Positions 17,473 through 26,437 of a stretch of 64,000 nucleotides of DNA are shown here, piece by piece. The first letter of the stretch is position 1; each line of letters begins with the position of its first letter. This stretch comes from Prevotella sp. (GTDB lineage Bacteria > Bacteroidota > Bacteroidia > Bacteroidales > Bacteroidaceae). The notes beneath the pieces are model-generated. The model did not search any database. It was not told where the DNA came from and saw only the letters and a program-made list of their open reading frames with translations. The DNA lies in contig DMYZ01000231.1 of NCBI GenBank assembly GCA_003483565.1, positions 1 through 64,000 of the forward strand, given 5' to 3'. The position numbers and the translations under genes are program-made.

Positions 17473-17892
17473 ATGGCTTTAAAACAGACCGACAAAATAT
17501 TAGATGATTTCGAGCATAATGTCACTAACCGTATTGCGGCTTTTGATAATAGAAATGATTTTCCACGAATGGAGGATTATGGTGTAACGAAAGAAGCTCT
17601 TGACAGTTATCTCTTTGACAAACAGGCAATTCTTGACAGTGGGGGGAGCGAGCGTTCCCGTTATACGATTGCAGGTTTTTTGATTGTTCTGCCTGTTATT
17701 GTTATGTCTGCGTACCCAGATAAAGATTTGCCGTTTGGTGAGATGACTATTCTGTTGGCTATTGGGGTTGGATTATTACTTTGTCTTGTAGTATGGCTTT
17801 TGTGGAATTTGTCTGTTCAAATCCGGTTGAAGAAGATAGCAAATAAGCAACTGGACAACTATATCAAAGATGTGTTGGATTATAGAATTTAA
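17473..17892 (+). CDS. Small two-helix membrane protein of unknown function
   Basis: A 139-residue protein. The first 60 residues are soluble and charged; two hydrophobic helices follow (about 66-82, IAGFLIVLPVIVMSAY, and 91-112, ILLAIGVGLLLCLVVWLLWNL), then a basic tail. It starts 18 bases after the rnpB 3' end and may be read through from it. It is followed after 12 bases by the DUF1232 gene, so the two probably form a unit. I do not recognise a family. Confidence 0.75.
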   Translation: MALKQTDKILDDFEHNVTNRIAAFDNRNDFPRMEDYGVTKEALDSYLFDKQAILDSGGSERSRYTIAGFLIVLPVIVMSAYPDKDLPFGEMTILLAIGVGLLLCLVVWLLWNLSVQIRLKKIANKQLDNYIKDVLDYRI

Positions 17893-17904
17893 AAGATCAT
17901 AAAT

Positions 17905-18321
17905 ATGCAAATGTCTGATTTACCTGATTTTATGTCTTATAAGGACAAATTCAATAAGCGCGCTTTCATTGAGAAAATTTCTCGTATAGCCAAGCGTTCA
18001 GGGGCTAAGTTTGTTTATGCCGCACTTGTTTTGTATTATACATTGGATAGCAATAAGGTATCTTTTAAGGATAAAGCTCTTATTCTTGGAGCTTTAGGAT
18101 ACCTTATCAGTCCGTTGGATGTTATACCTGATGCAATACCTCTCGCTGGATTGAGTGATGATTTGGCAGTTTTAATTTATGTTGTCAAAAAAGTCTGGGG
18201 TGATGTTGGTGATGATATCAAAAAGAAGGCAAAAGATAAACTAACCCAGTGGTTTGACAGTGACGAGGTTAAGGAAGCTGATGACCTTTTTAAGAATGAC
18301 CGTACTGAGGACCCTGTTTAA
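17905..18321 (+). CDS. DUF1232 (YkvA-like) membrane protein
   Basis: A 138-residue member of the DUF1232/YkvA family, recognised by the membrane-spanning signature ALGYLISPLDVIPDAIPLAGLSDDLAVL (about residues 68-95). The N-terminus (MQMSDLPDFMSYKDKFNKR) and C-terminus are charged and soluble. The function of the family is unknown. It forms a pair with the two-helix protein upstream. A second ATG at 17911 (MSDLPDF) is an alternative start. Confidence 0.85.
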   Translation: MQMSDLPDFMSYKDKFNKRAFIEKISRIAKRSGAKFVYAALVLYYTLDSNKVSFKDKALILGALGYLISPLDVIPDAIPLAGLSDDLAVLIYVVKKVWGDVGDDIKKKAKDKLTQWFDSDEVKEADDLFKNDRTEDPV

Positions 18322-18764
18322 GAGAAAACAGCTGTTAGCCTTTTGATATAATGTGAGGTTCGTTTTTTTTTTTGTAAATTTTTATATCAATAAAATCTTC
18401 TGTCTGCATGTTTCAGTCTGGAATTGTTGAAGTCTATCTTTTCATGAAACGTGACGGGATAAATTATGAATTTTGAGAAATAGAATTCTATTAAAGCATC
18501 AATAGAGTTGTGTTTAGTCACGAATTAACTCCTGTTTAGCCGCGAAATACGTCTTAATTCATCATTAAATACAATGTAATTAATGGCTTGTCGGAGAGCG
18601 CTGGAAATGTGATATTTTATAAGCTTCAGTAAATCAGTGAATTATAAGTATGCCTGGGGCTTTGGTATTTAGAAGCAGAAGTCAAGTTACTTAGTAATAT
18701 GTTGTTTTTAGAGTAGTTATTGTTGATATTTATGACATCTATTTTTGTGCTTTTTGTATATAAG
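18322..18764. other. Gene-free gap between DUF1232 and tRNA-Cys
   Basis: About 440 bases without a supportable gene. It holds a run of 11-12 T near 18363-18374 and an imperfect direct repeat (GTTTAGTCACGAATTA near 18511 and GTTTAGCCGCGAAATA near 18533, unit spacing about 22). No promoter-terminator pair is evident. It may be decayed sequence. Confidence 0.5.
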
Positions 18765-18800
18765 AAAAAAGGAATTTTCCTAAAGAAAAATTCCTTTTTT
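18765..18800 (-). terminator. Terminator of tRNA-Cys
   Basis: 14-bp perfect stem, 18765-18778 against 18787-18800, with A/T tracts at both ends (AAAAAAGGAATTTT). Lies 11 bases after the tRNA-Cys 3' end on the - strand. Confidence 0.8.
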
Positions 18801-18811
18801 TGATTTTGATG

Positions 18812-18882
18812 AGGTACCTAGCAGAGTCGAACTGCTCTCCACGGTTTTGCAGACCGTTACCTAACCGATCGGCCAAGGTACC
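18812..18882 (-). tRNA. tRNA-Cys (GCA)
   Basis: Read on the - strand: acceptor GGTACCT pairing with AGGTACC, D arm TTGGCCGATCGGTTAGGTAA, anticodon loop CTGCAAA with anticodon GCA, T arm GCAG-TTCGACT-CTGC, discriminator U (the Cys identity base). CCA is not encoded. 71 bases. Confidence 0.95.
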
Positions 18883-18900
18883 ATTTCTAAATTGCGAGTG

Positions 18901-18931
18901 CAAAGGTAGAATTTTTATTTTATTCTACAAA
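18901..18931 (-). promoter_or_regulatory. Canonical promoter for tRNA-Cys
   Basis: On the - strand TTTG at 18928-18931, 19 bases, TACCTTTG at 18901-18908. Predicted start near 18894, about 12 bases before the mature tRNA. Confidence 0.75.
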
Positions 18932-18932
18932 A

Positions 18933-19139
18933 TTATTTTCCAATTTTTTGTGAAAAAACTTTCTTATGTTCTTTCCTTTGCTCTTTCAATTTTTGCTGCC
19001 ATTGTTTATGGATACTACATCCGGAGCATCCATACGCTTGGTCTTTATTATGTTTTAGGGAATGATATGCCTTGTATATAGCGTATGCCCATGCTGCAAT
19101 GATAATGATTGCTACGATAATATATTGTATTGTTGCCAT
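18933..19139 (-). CDS. FeoB-associated Cys-rich-like small membrane protein
   Basis: A 68-residue protein with one N-terminal membrane helix (about 4-24, IQYIIVAIIIIAAWAYAIYKA), a CSGCS motif (about residues 38-42) and a Lys-rich tail. This layout matches the small Cys-rich proteins often found with FeoB ferrous-iron transporters, but no feoA or feoB is nearby. It begins 57 bases after the proS stop, beyond a terminator. Function is inferred by similarity only. Confidence 0.7.
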   Translation of the reverse strand: MATIQYIIVAIIIIAAWAYAIYKAYHSLKHNKDQAYGCSGCSIHKQWQQKLKEQRKEHKKVFSQKIGK

Positions 19140-19160
19140 AAGAGAATTGTTATCTGGGAA

Positions 19161-19190
19161 AAGAAGGCAGACAGTAATGCCTGCCTTCTT
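19161..19190 (-). terminator. Terminator of proS
   Basis: 10-bp stem AAGAAGGCAG (19161-19170) with CTGCCTTCTT (19181-19190) around a 10-base loop, right after the proS stop; on the - strand the stem continues into CTTTTCCC. Confidence 0.7.
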
Positions 19191-19195
19191 GAATA

Positions 19196-20677
19196 TTAAT
19201 AACTTCTAGCGATAATAACACGATATTTGGCTGGCTTCCCGGAGACCATGTCTATGCCTGGAGTTTGCTCGAAAGCGAACGGGATGCATCGGATGGTAGC
19301 CTGGGTGTCGTCTTTTATTTTGGCCTCTGTTTCTGCTGTGCCATCCCAGTGACAGAGGAAAAATCCTCCGTCCTTAACGCGTTCTTTGAATTCATCATAG
19401 TTATCACATTCGAAGATGTGAGAATCACGGAATTTTATTGCTTTGTTGAAAATGTTTTTCTGAATGTCGTCAAGAGTGTTTGTTACTCGTTCGACAATGC
19501 CGTCAAAACTAACATTCTCTTTGTCGAGAGTATCGCGACGCATGATTTCGATTGTGTTATTTTCAAGATCCCGTCCACCCATGACGAGACGTACAGGAAT
19601 ACCCTTCAATTCATAATCGGCATATTTGAACCCTGGACGCTTGTTGTCTGCATCATCAAATTTAACAGATATATTAAGTTGACGAAGTTGTTCGATAACA
19701 GGTTGCAACTTTTCATTGAGCTGCTCTTTCTGTTCGTCATTCTTATAGATAGGGATGATGACAACCTGGATAGGAGCCAGTTTTGGCGGTAACACAAGAC
19801 CGTTGTCATCAGAGTGAGTCATGATGAGAGCCCCCATCAGTCGTGTGGAAACCCCCCATGAGGTAGCCCATACGTATTCAGGTTTGTTGTCCTTGGTTAG
19901 ATAAGTTACATCGAAGCTCTTCGCAAAATTCTGACCCAGGAAATGAGAAGTTCCGCTTTGTAGTGCCTTGCCATCTTGCATCATTGCTTCTATCGTATAA
20001 GTGTTGATAGCTCCGGCGAAGCGTTCTGTCTCACTCTTTACTCCCTGCATAACAGGTACAGCCATCCAGTTTTCTACAAAGTCAGCATAAACGTGAAGCA
20101 TATCTTGTGCCATCTGTTCTGCTTCTTCACGGGTAGCATGAGCCGTATGGCCTTCTTGCCATAAGAATTCAGAGGTACGGAGAAAAGGACGTGTGCGCAT
20201 TTCCCAGCGCATCACGTTGCACCATTGATTGCATTTTATAGGCAGGTCACGCCAACTGTGGATCCAGTTCTTATAGGTGTTCCAGATGATTGTTTCAGAA
20301 GTCGGGCGGATAATAAGTTCTTCATCAAGTTTTGCCTCAGGGTCAACAACGACACTGTTGCCATCTTCAGAAGCTTTCAGCCGGTAGTGTGTCACTACAG
20401 CACATTCTTTGGCAAATCCTTTGACATGTTCTGCCTCTCGGGAAAGGAAACTCTTGGGAATAAGAAGTGGGAAATAAGCATTTTGTACACCTTTCAACTT
20501 AAACATCTTATCCAGTTGCTCTTTCATTTTTTCCCAGATAGCAAATCCGTAAGGTTTGATGATCATACATCCTCTTACAGGGGCTTGTTCTGCCAAGTCT
20601 GCTTTTGTAACCAAGTCATTGTACCATTGACTATAGTTGTCAGCACGCTTGGTCAATTGTTTTAATTCTTTTGCCAT
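19196..20677 (-). CDS. proS: Prolyl-tRNA synthetase (archaeal/eukaryotic type)
   Basis: Charges tRNA-Pro. The 493-residue form lacks the bacterial editing insertion and has the C-terminal extension ending in a conserved Tyr (VIIARSY), so it belongs to the shorter archaeal/eukaryote-like class common in Bacteroidetes. Class II motifs are visible: [11 protein letters not shown] (about 121-131), motif 2 [23 protein letters not shown] (about 153-175) and motif 3 in [15 protein letters not shown] - strand TACTTTTG at 20711-20718 is a likely -7 box, with the start about 30 bases before the ATG. The gene is a single unit with its own terminator. Confidence 0.96.
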   Translation of the reverse strand: MAKELKQLTKRADNYSQWYNDLVTKADLAEQAPVRGCMIIKPYGFAIWEKMKEQLDKMFKLKGVQNAYFPLLIPKSFLSREAEHVKGFAKECAVVTHYRLKASEDGNSVVVDPEAKLDEELIIRPTSETIIWNTYKNWIHSWRDLPIKCNQWCNVMRWEMRTRPFLRTSEFLWQEGHTAHATREEAEQMAQDMLHVYADFVENWMAVPVMQGVKSETERFAGAINTYTIEAMMQDGKALQSGTSHFLGQNFAKSFDVTYLTKDNKPEYVWATSWGVSTRLMGALIMTHSDDNGLVLPPKLAPIQVVIIPIYKNDEQKEQLNEKLQPVIEQLRQLNISVKFDDADNKRPGFKYADYELKGIPVRLVMGGRDLENNTIEIMRRDTLDKENVSFDGIVERVTNTLDDIQKNIFNKAIKFRDSHIFECDNYDEFKERVKDGGFFLCHWDGTAETEAKIKDDTQATIRCIPFAFEQTPGIDMVSGKPAKYRVIIARSY

Positions 20678-20802
20678 TGTTTTCTAACTTGCTTGTTATT
20701 CAATTTGTGGCAAAAGTACTAAAAAAAGTTGATAAAAAGGGGCAGTATCATAAAAAAAGAGGTATCTTTGCATATAGATTATTTTTTAGACAGTTGGAGA
20801 TT

Positions 20803-21492
20803 ATGAAAAAGATGAATATTACAATTGCAGCTATGTCTTTTCTGCTACTGACAGGCTGTGGCACAAATCAAGGTAATGGAACCCTTCTAGGCGCTGGTGG
20901 AGGTGCCGCATTAGGTGGTCTTATTGGTGCTATCGGTAATCATAGCCATCATGGCACAGGGGCTCTTGTCGGAGCTGCTATTGGTGCTGCTGTAGGTAGT
21001 GCCGCTGGTACTGTGATAGGGCATCATATGGATAAAGTCAAACAAGATGTGATTAAGAATGTCAATAATGCTTCTGTTGATGAAGTTACAGATGCTAATG
21101 GACTGAAGGCTGTCAAAGTCACTTTTGACAGCGGCTTGCAGTTCGATTTAAATAAGGCATCACTAAAGAGTGCTGCTCAGGTTGATTTGTTTAAGTTTGC
21201 TAAAGTGCTGAAGAATGATAGCCAGTTGTCTGTCGACATACAGGGCTATACGGATGCAACGGGTGGGGACAAGATTAATCTTCCGTTGAGTGATGCTCGT
21301 GCTAAAGCTGTTGCCAGTTATTTACAACAGGCTGGTGTATCAGCAAGCCAGTTTAAGAATGTTGCTGGCTATGGCAGCCAGAATCCTATTGTCAATCAGG
21401 AAGTGGCACCTCAGAATCGTCGTGTTGAAGTTTATTTGTATGCTAGTGATGCTATGGTGAAGAGTGCAGAGAATGGTACTCTTGGTGAGTAA
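20803..21492 (+). CDS. OmpA-family lipoprotein with glycine-zipper segment
   Basis: A 229-residue outer-membrane-associated lipoprotein. Signal peptide with lipobox LLTGC (Cys19), then a Gly/Ala-rich glycine-zipper segment (about 27-80, GAGGGAALGGLIGAIG and GALVGAAIGAAVGSAAGTVIG), then an OmpA C-terminal peptidoglycan-binding domain (about 105-220: VDIQGYTDATGGDKINLPLSDARAKAVASYL, NRRVEVYL). The start at 20803 is chosen because it gives the signal peptide; the frame is open further upstream but a TATCTTTG -7 box at 20763-20770 puts the transcript start below that. mtgA overlaps by one base (TAATG), linking two cell-wall functions. Confidence 0.92.
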   Translation: MKKMNITIAAMSFLLLTGCGTNQGNGTLLGAGGGAALGGLIGAIGNHSHHGTGALVGAAIGAAVGSAAGTVIGHHMDKVKQDVIKNVNNASVDEVTDANGLKAVKVTFDSGLQFDLNKASLKSAAQVDLFKFAKVLKNDSQLSVDIQGYTDATGGDKINLPLSDARAKAVASYLQQAGVSASQFKNVAGYGSQNPIVNQEVAPQNRRVEVYLYASDAMVKSAENGTLGE

Positions 21493-22226
21493 TGAAGAAA
21501 AAGATACTAATAATTGTTAGATGGATGGTGGCATTGTTTTTCAGTACCACCATTCTTGCTGTAGTGATATATCGATTCTTTCCAGTGTATTTTACCCCTT
21601 TGATGTTTATTCGTTGTGCCCAGCAGTTTTCCGATGATAAGAGTCTTACCCTGCATCATCATTGGGTGTCGATGGGAAAAATATCAGAGCATATGCCAGT
21701 AGCGGTTATGGCTAGTGAAGACCAGCGTTTTCTCTTGCATCATGGTTTTGATTTCGGTGCCATAGAAAACGCAGCTAAAAATAATCTGCATGGTGGAAAA
21801 ATGCATGGAGGAAGTACAATTAGCCAGCAGACAGCCAAAAATGTTTTTCTTTGGCCGGGCAGAAGTTGGATTCGCAAAGGATTTGAAGTCTACTTTACCT
21901 TTATGATAGAGACATTATGGAGTAAGCAGCGTATTATGGAAGTTTACCTGAATAGTATAGAAATGGGCGACGGAATCTATGGTGTGGATGCAGTGGCTGA
22001 GTATCATTTCCATAAAAAGGCCAAAGATCTTTTTCGGGATGAATGTGCTCTTATAGCCGCTACTCTTCCTAATCCTCTTAAGTTTAATTCTGCTCATCCG
22101 GGTAGTTATATTCGAAAACGCCAGCATCAGATAGAACAACAGATGCGTTTTATTCCTGCATTTCCTGCAGAAGGGGAAGATGTAAATCCTGAAACTGTGG
22201 TCGGAGGAACTTACAGACGGAGATAA
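21492..22226 (+). CDS. mtgA: Monofunctional peptidoglycan glycosyltransferase
   Basis: GT51 enzyme that polymerises lipid II into glycan strands at the inner membrane. The 244-residue protein has an N-terminal membrane helix (about 5-28), then the GT51 motifs: ASEDQRFLLHHGFDF (catalytic Glu near 76), HGGSTISQQTAKNVFLW, and YLNSIEMGDGIYGVDAVAEYHF. There is no transpeptidase domain. The start overlaps the OmpA-like gene stop. The helicase gene follows after 24 bases. Confidence 0.95.
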   Translation: MKKKILIIVRWMVALFFSTTILAVVIYRFFPVYFTPLMFIRCAQQFSDDKSLTLHHHWVSMGKISEHMPVAVMASEDQRFLLHHGFDFGAIENAAKNNLHGGKMHGGSTISQQTAKNVFLWPGRSWIRKGFEVYFTFMIETLWSKQRIMEVYLNSIEMGDGIYGVDAVAEYHFHKKAKDLFRDECALIAATLPNPLKFNSAHPGSYIRKRQHQIEQQMRFIPAFPAEGEDVNPETVVGGTYRRR

Positions 22227-22250
22227 TAGATAAAAGATATATGGAATTAT

Positions 22251-24632
22251 ATGGAAAAGCAAGACTTGCTGAGTAATTTAAACGATTCACAGCGTCAGGC
22301 TGTAGAGTATATGGATGGGCCTTCGCTTGTTATTGCTGGTGCTGGCTCTGGAAAAACTCGTGTTCTTACTTACAAAATAGCCTATTTGTTGCAAAAAGGC
22401 ATATCCCCGAATCATATTCTGGCTCTGACTTTCACCAATAAAGCGGCTAAGGAGATGAAGGAACGTATTGCAAAACTGGCAGGTGATAAACAGGTTAGAT
22501 ATCTTGCTATGGGTACTTTTCACTCGATCTTTTCCCATATCCTTCGATATGAAGCTCCGATGATAGGGTATAAATCCAACTTTACAATATATGATGAAGC
22601 AGATTCGAGATCTCTTCTTAAGTCAATCATCAAGGAAATGGGGTTGGATGATAAAATTTATAAGCCTGCTGCTGTTCACAGTAAAATATCCATGGCGAAG
22701 AACCGTCTTATTGATGCTGCTCATTATGCTTCAAATCGTGAATTCCTCAATAGAGACATGGATGCCAGACAGCCAGAGATAAACCATATCTTTACAGCTT
22801 ATGAAGAGCGGTGTAAAAAGGCTAATGCTATGGATTTTGACGACCTTCTTGTTCTTACATTTGTCTTGTTTCGCGATCATGAGGATGTTCGATGCAAATA
22901 TGCCGGGCGTTTTCAATATGTCTTAGTTGATGAGTATCAGGATACGAATTATGCCCAACAGCAAATTGTGTTGCAGCTTACTAAGGAAAATCAACATGTC
23001 TTTGTAGTTGGGGATGATTATCAGAGTATTTATGCCTTTCGTGGAGCGAATATAGATAATATACTTAACTTCCAGAAGATATATCCCAATTGTCGTCTTT
23101 TCAAACTGGAACGTAATTATCGCAGCACGCAGAATATTGTGGCTGCAGCAAACAGTTTGATGAAACATAATGTCCGTCAGATTCCTAAGGACGTGTATAG
23201 TGAAAATACTACCGGTGATAAAGTAACTTTGAAAAGTGCTTATAGCGATAAGGAAGAAGCTATTATTGTATGCAATGATATCAAGAGTATTAAGGCCCTT
23301 GATCATGACGATTATAGTGATTTTGCTATTTTGTATCGGACAAATTCACAAAGCCGTAGTTTTGAAGAGGAGATGCGTAAGCAGAATATTCCTTATCGTA
23401 TCTTTGGCGGTTTGAGTTTTTACCAGCGTAAGGAAATAAAAGATATTATTGCTTATTTCCGCCTGGTAGCCAATCCTGCTGATGAGGAGGCCTTCAAGCG
23501 GATTATCAATTATCCGGCAAGAGGTATAGGAAGTACTACCGTCAATAAAATAGCAGATGCGGCACGAACTCATAGCGTGAGCTTTTGGAGCGTTATTCTA
23601 GATCCTGTTTCTAATGGATTGGCAGTGAACAAGGGAACAATAGCCAAACTTAACAGTTTTAGAAATCTTATCAGTTCATATCTGGAAAAAGTTTCTGAGA
23701 AAGATGTCTTTCAGCTGGGACAGGAGATTATTCAAACAAGTGGTATATTCAGAGATATCTACGATAGTAAAGATCCTGAAGCTATAGCCCGGCAGGAGAA
23801 CTTGGAAGAGTTTCTTAATGGTATGCAGGACTTTGTAGAAGAAAGAAAAGAAGAGGGAAGAGAAACAGAAATTTATTTGACAGATTATTTACAGGATGTG
23901 ACTTTAATGAGTGATCTTGACAGCGAAGGAGATGCGGATCAGAGCAGGGTTTCATTGATGACGATCCATAGTGCAAAAGGGTTGGAATTTCCAATCGTTT
24001 TTGTGGTGGGGCTGGAAGAGAATATCTTTCCTAGTCCTATGTCTGCTAATTCTCCTAGAGGATTAGAGGAAGAACGCAGACTGCTTTATGTAGCGATCAC
24101 ACGTGCAGAGAAACGTTGTTTTCTGACTTGTGCCAAGAACCGGTGGCGCTATGGGAAAATGGAATTTGATACTCCCAGCCGTTTTATTCAGGATATAGAT
24201 CCGATACTGCTTAATATTCAAAGCTGTAGAATGGAATATGATGACAGCATCTATAAAAGTTCAGACTTTGAGAGTGCAAGGGATAGAATAAACTATGGCA
24301 ATCATCATAGTCTTCAAGATGACAAATATAATTATTTTGGGAGCAATGCTAAGAGTGAAGGAGCTATAACAACAGATGCTGTGCCAAAAGCATCTTTAAA
24401 GAGGGTGACTCTTCGTGATATAGATTCCCGGAATACTTCTGTATCGGAAACAGGTGCAACCTCAGATGGAGGACTGGTTGAAGGAAATATTATTGAGCAT
24501 CAGCGTTTTGGTATAGGTTCAGTGGTTAAGGTGGAAGGGACTGGTGAAAATACTAAGGCTACTGTTGATTTTAAGAATGCGGGAAGAAAACAGTTGTTGT
24601 TGAAATTTGCTAGATATGTTATAGTAAAGTGA
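22251..24632 (+). CDS. uvrD: UvrD/PcrA-family DNA helicase
   Basis: Superfamily 1 3'-5' helicase for DNA repair and replication restart. The 793-residue protein shows all SF1A motifs: NDSQRQAVEY (Q motif), GAGSGKTRVLTYK (Walker A, about 31-43), LALTFTNKAAKEMKER, VDEYQDTNYAQ (Walker B), VVGDDYQSIYAFRGA, LERNYRS, and in the C-terminal half LMTIHSAKGLEF and LLYVAITRAEKR. The C-terminal tail ends in a short SH3-like segment (VKVEGTGENTKATVDFKNAGRKQLLLKFA), as in PcrA. It is the last gene of the + strand unit and ends before a 26-bp hairpin. Confidence 0.95.
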   Translation: MEKQDLLSNLNDSQRQAVEYMDGPSLVIAGAGSGKTRVLTYKIAYLLQKGISPNHILALTFTNKAAKEMKERIAKLAGDKQVRYLAMGTFHSIFSHILRYEAPMIGYKSNFTIYDEADSRSLLKSIIKEMGLDDKIYKPAAVHSKISMAKNRLIDAAHYASNREFLNRDMDARQPEINHIFTAYEERCKKANAMDFDDLLVLTFVLFRDHEDVRCKYAGRFQYVLVDEYQDTNYAQQQIVLQLTKENQHVFVVGDDYQSIYAFRGANIDNILNFQKIYPNCRLFKLERNYRSTQNIVAAANSLMKHNVRQIPKDVYSENTTGDKVTLKSAYSDKEEAIIVCNDIKSIKALDHDDYSDFAILYRTNSQSRSFEEEMRKQNIPYRIFGGLSFYQRKEIKDIIAYFRLVANPADEEAFKRIINYPARGIGSTTVNKIADAARTHSVSFWSVILDPVSNGLAVNKGTIAKLNSFRNLISSYLEKVSEKDVFQLGQEIIQTSGIFRDIYDSKDPEAIARQENLEEFLNGMQDFVEERKEEGRETEIYLTDYLQDVTLMSDLDSEGDADQSRVSLMTIHSAKGLEFPIVFVVGLEENIFPSPMSANSPRGLEEERRLLYVAITRAEKRCFLTCAKNRWRYGKMEFDTPSRFIQDIDPILLNIQSCRMEYDDSIYKSSDFESARDRINYGNHHSLQDDKYNYFGSNAKSEGAITTDAVPKASLKRVTLRDIDSRNTSVSETGATSDGGLVEGNIIEHQRFGIGSVVKVEGTGENTKATVDFKNAGRKQLLLKFARYVIVK

Positions 24633-24660
24633 TATTTTTTTTACTTTGATGGAAAGGATT

Positions 24661-24716
24661 ATTATAAAACAGCAAGGGAAGAAGATTTTGATCTTCTTCC
24701 CTTGCTGTTTTATAAT
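24661..24716. terminator. Bidirectional terminator, 26-bp perfect stem
   Basis: 24661-24686 pairs perfectly with 24691-24716 around a TTTG loop. T-rich on both outer flanks, it ends the + strand helicase unit and the convergent - strand unit; the stop codon of the 43-residue - strand gene lies inside its right arm. Confidence 0.88.
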
Positions 24717-24841
24717 GTTTCATCATCGGGTTTCTGAATATTTCTAGAATACTTTTTTGGCAGATGTTTTTTCTTTCTTATCCACGCTGCCTTTTGTTTT
24801 TCATAATCCAATCGGTGACGCTCTAAAAAATTGTCAGCCAT
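24710..24841 (-). CDS. Small conserved Bacteroidetes protein (43 aa)
   Basis: Reading the - strand from the ATG at 24841 gives MADNFLERHRLDYEKQKAAW followed by IRKKKHLPKKYSRNIQKPDDETL and a TAA stop in the terminator stem. The strongly basic, helical MADNFLE-xxR-xDYE-xxKAAW pattern is one I recall from small conserved proteins in this order. It begins five bases after the DUF4270 gene stop, so it is in the same transcript. Function is unknown; a nucleic-acid-binding role is possible from charge alone. Confidence 0.7.
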   Translation of the reverse strand: MADNFLERHRLDYEKQKAAWIRKKKHLPKKYSRNIQKPDDETL

Positions 24842-24846
24842 GTCTT

Positions 24847-26382
24847 CTATTTTTTATCGAATCGACTATAGATAATATTAATAGTTATTGGTGATATAGT
24901 CTTATCAAAGCTAGTTCCCTTAACCAGTTTCGTACTCGTCAAAGACATATCATGAACAACTTTTGAAATTATAGTCGTATTTGAACTTGAGGTGGTTGTG
25001 GATATACTTACAGGGATGATGACGGCTTTGTTCCAGTTAGGATCTCCTGTAGCTTTATTCTTGTACATAGAAGAAATCAAACCTGCTATGTTGTTAAAGG
25101 TGTAAGTATTAGAGGTAGATGATGTGCTGGATGCCTTTTTTACGTATGTTGCATAGAAGGAGGTACGATAGTTGATGATATCTTCATTCTCGAAAAATGA
25201 GTATAAGCTGTCATACGGTATAATCATCAATGTTTTTGGAACGCTTAAATTGTATTTGCTCGTACTTGTATTATTGATGCGTTGAAAAATTATTTTGGCT
25301 GTATTTAAGCTGTCATAGTTATGTCCCTTCATGATGCTGTCTACAGGAATAGTGATTTCTGTAAATAAACCGGCAGGAGTTTTCAGATATGTGCAACTCT
25401 TATCGGAAACAAGAGCTTCCATAGTCGATTTACTGTTTGTAATATTGGTATGCTGCAATACTTCTTCAGTACCAGAGAAAGTTGCTATATCATGATAGGT
25501 ATAGGTGGTATCCTTGCCTTGAGAGTTTCCTTTACTATTTAGCGTATCTATATGCACTGTGTAATGATAGTTAACATTAAGGTGTGTCTGGAAAAGATAG
25601 GCCATAGAGCCCGTACCACCTGTATGCTTGATATAGAATCCTGGGATTACATTGTGTATAAATCGGTATATCTGATGAAAATCTGCCGGATTCTTGTGAT
25701 ACATAGCAGTTATATACCCTCCGTAATTATTATAGGTTTTCCCGTTTTTGGTGTAAGGTTCGTCCAGCCAGATTTTAATGTTTGGTGTATAATTCTTGCT
25801 GGAGCGTTCTGAAGAGGTCAGATTCATGTCGGCAAGAGTATATACCCGTGATTTTTTTATGCCGTCAGCCTTTACATAACCTTCTGCATATGGGTCAAAA
25901 TTGGAGTAATAGTGTGTTCCTTCCTCCATCGGCTTTTCCATTTCATAGACCGTACATTTCATGTCTTGCAGGCTGTCACCAAAATAACTGTCATAAAATA
26001 ATTGTAGAGAACAAGAGTCAGCTTTCAACTCACCTGAAGGATTTTTAGCGGTTGTAATTTTAACTTTGATGGAATCATCGTAGACATAACTTGTATCATT
26101 TTGAAAAGAAAAATTATCCAAAGCATGAAACTGTACCATATAGTCACCTGTGATATAGGCGCCGGTTTCAGGATCCTTGACTCTTCCAAGATAGCCCGTA
26201 CTAGAGTTGGCAAGTACGGAATCTGCAATGACAGATTGACTGACAATTCCAAAAGTATCTGTAGAGATAATCATGTTGTCCATATTGTCTGTCAGTGAGT
26301 TACCAAGAGTACCCGTTGTGTCGTCACATGCAGTAAGAGCAAGTGCTGCGACTGCTATTGCTGCCAAAGATTTGAATCTCAT
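24847..26382 (-). CDS. DUF4270 lipoprotein
   Basis: A 511-residue predicted lipoprotein with signal peptide and lipobox ALTAC (Cys19). The body matches DUF4270, a Bacteroidetes envelope domain of unknown function (GTLGNSLTDNMD near the mature N-terminus, then SSTGYLGRVKDPETGAYITGDYMVQFH). Ser/Thr-rich stretches occur in the C-terminal third. It lies 55 bases downstream of the starch-synthase-like gene on the same strand, an order I recall as conserved with panC and panD across the divergent region. Confidence 0.88.
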   Translation of the reverse strand: MRFKSLAAIAVAALALTACDDTTGTLGNSLTDNMDNMIISTDTFGIVSQSVIADSVLANSSTGYLGRVKDPETGAYITGDYMVQFHALDNFSFQNDTSYVYDDSIKVKITTAKNPSGELKADSCSLQLFYDSYFGDSLQDMKCTVYEMEKPMEEGTHYYSNFDPYAEGYVKADGIKKSRVYTLADMNLTSSERSSKNYTPNIKIWLDEPYTKNGKTYNNYGGYITAMYHKNPADFHQIYRFIHNVIPGFYIKHTGGTGSMAYLFQTHLNVNYHYTVHIDTLNSKGNSQGKDTTYTYHDIATFSGTEEVLQHTNITNSKSTMEALVSDKSCTYLKTPAGLFTEITIPVDSIMKGHNYDSLNTAKIIFQRINNTSTSKYNLSVPKTLMIIPYDSLYSFFENEDIINYRTSFYATYVKKASSTSSTSNTYTFNNIAGLISSMYKNKATGDPNWNKAVIIPVSISTTTSSSNTTIISKVVHDMSLTSTKLVKGTSFDKTISPITINIIYSRFDKK

Positions 26383-26437
26383 TTTTTGAAATATAATATG
26401 AAATTATTACACATATCGATCTTGCGGCATGTTTTAT

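Noticed and set aside
18800..19081. ORF on the + strand across tRNA-Cys
   Set aside because: It runs through a tRNA gene, its promoter and a small protein gene on the other strand.
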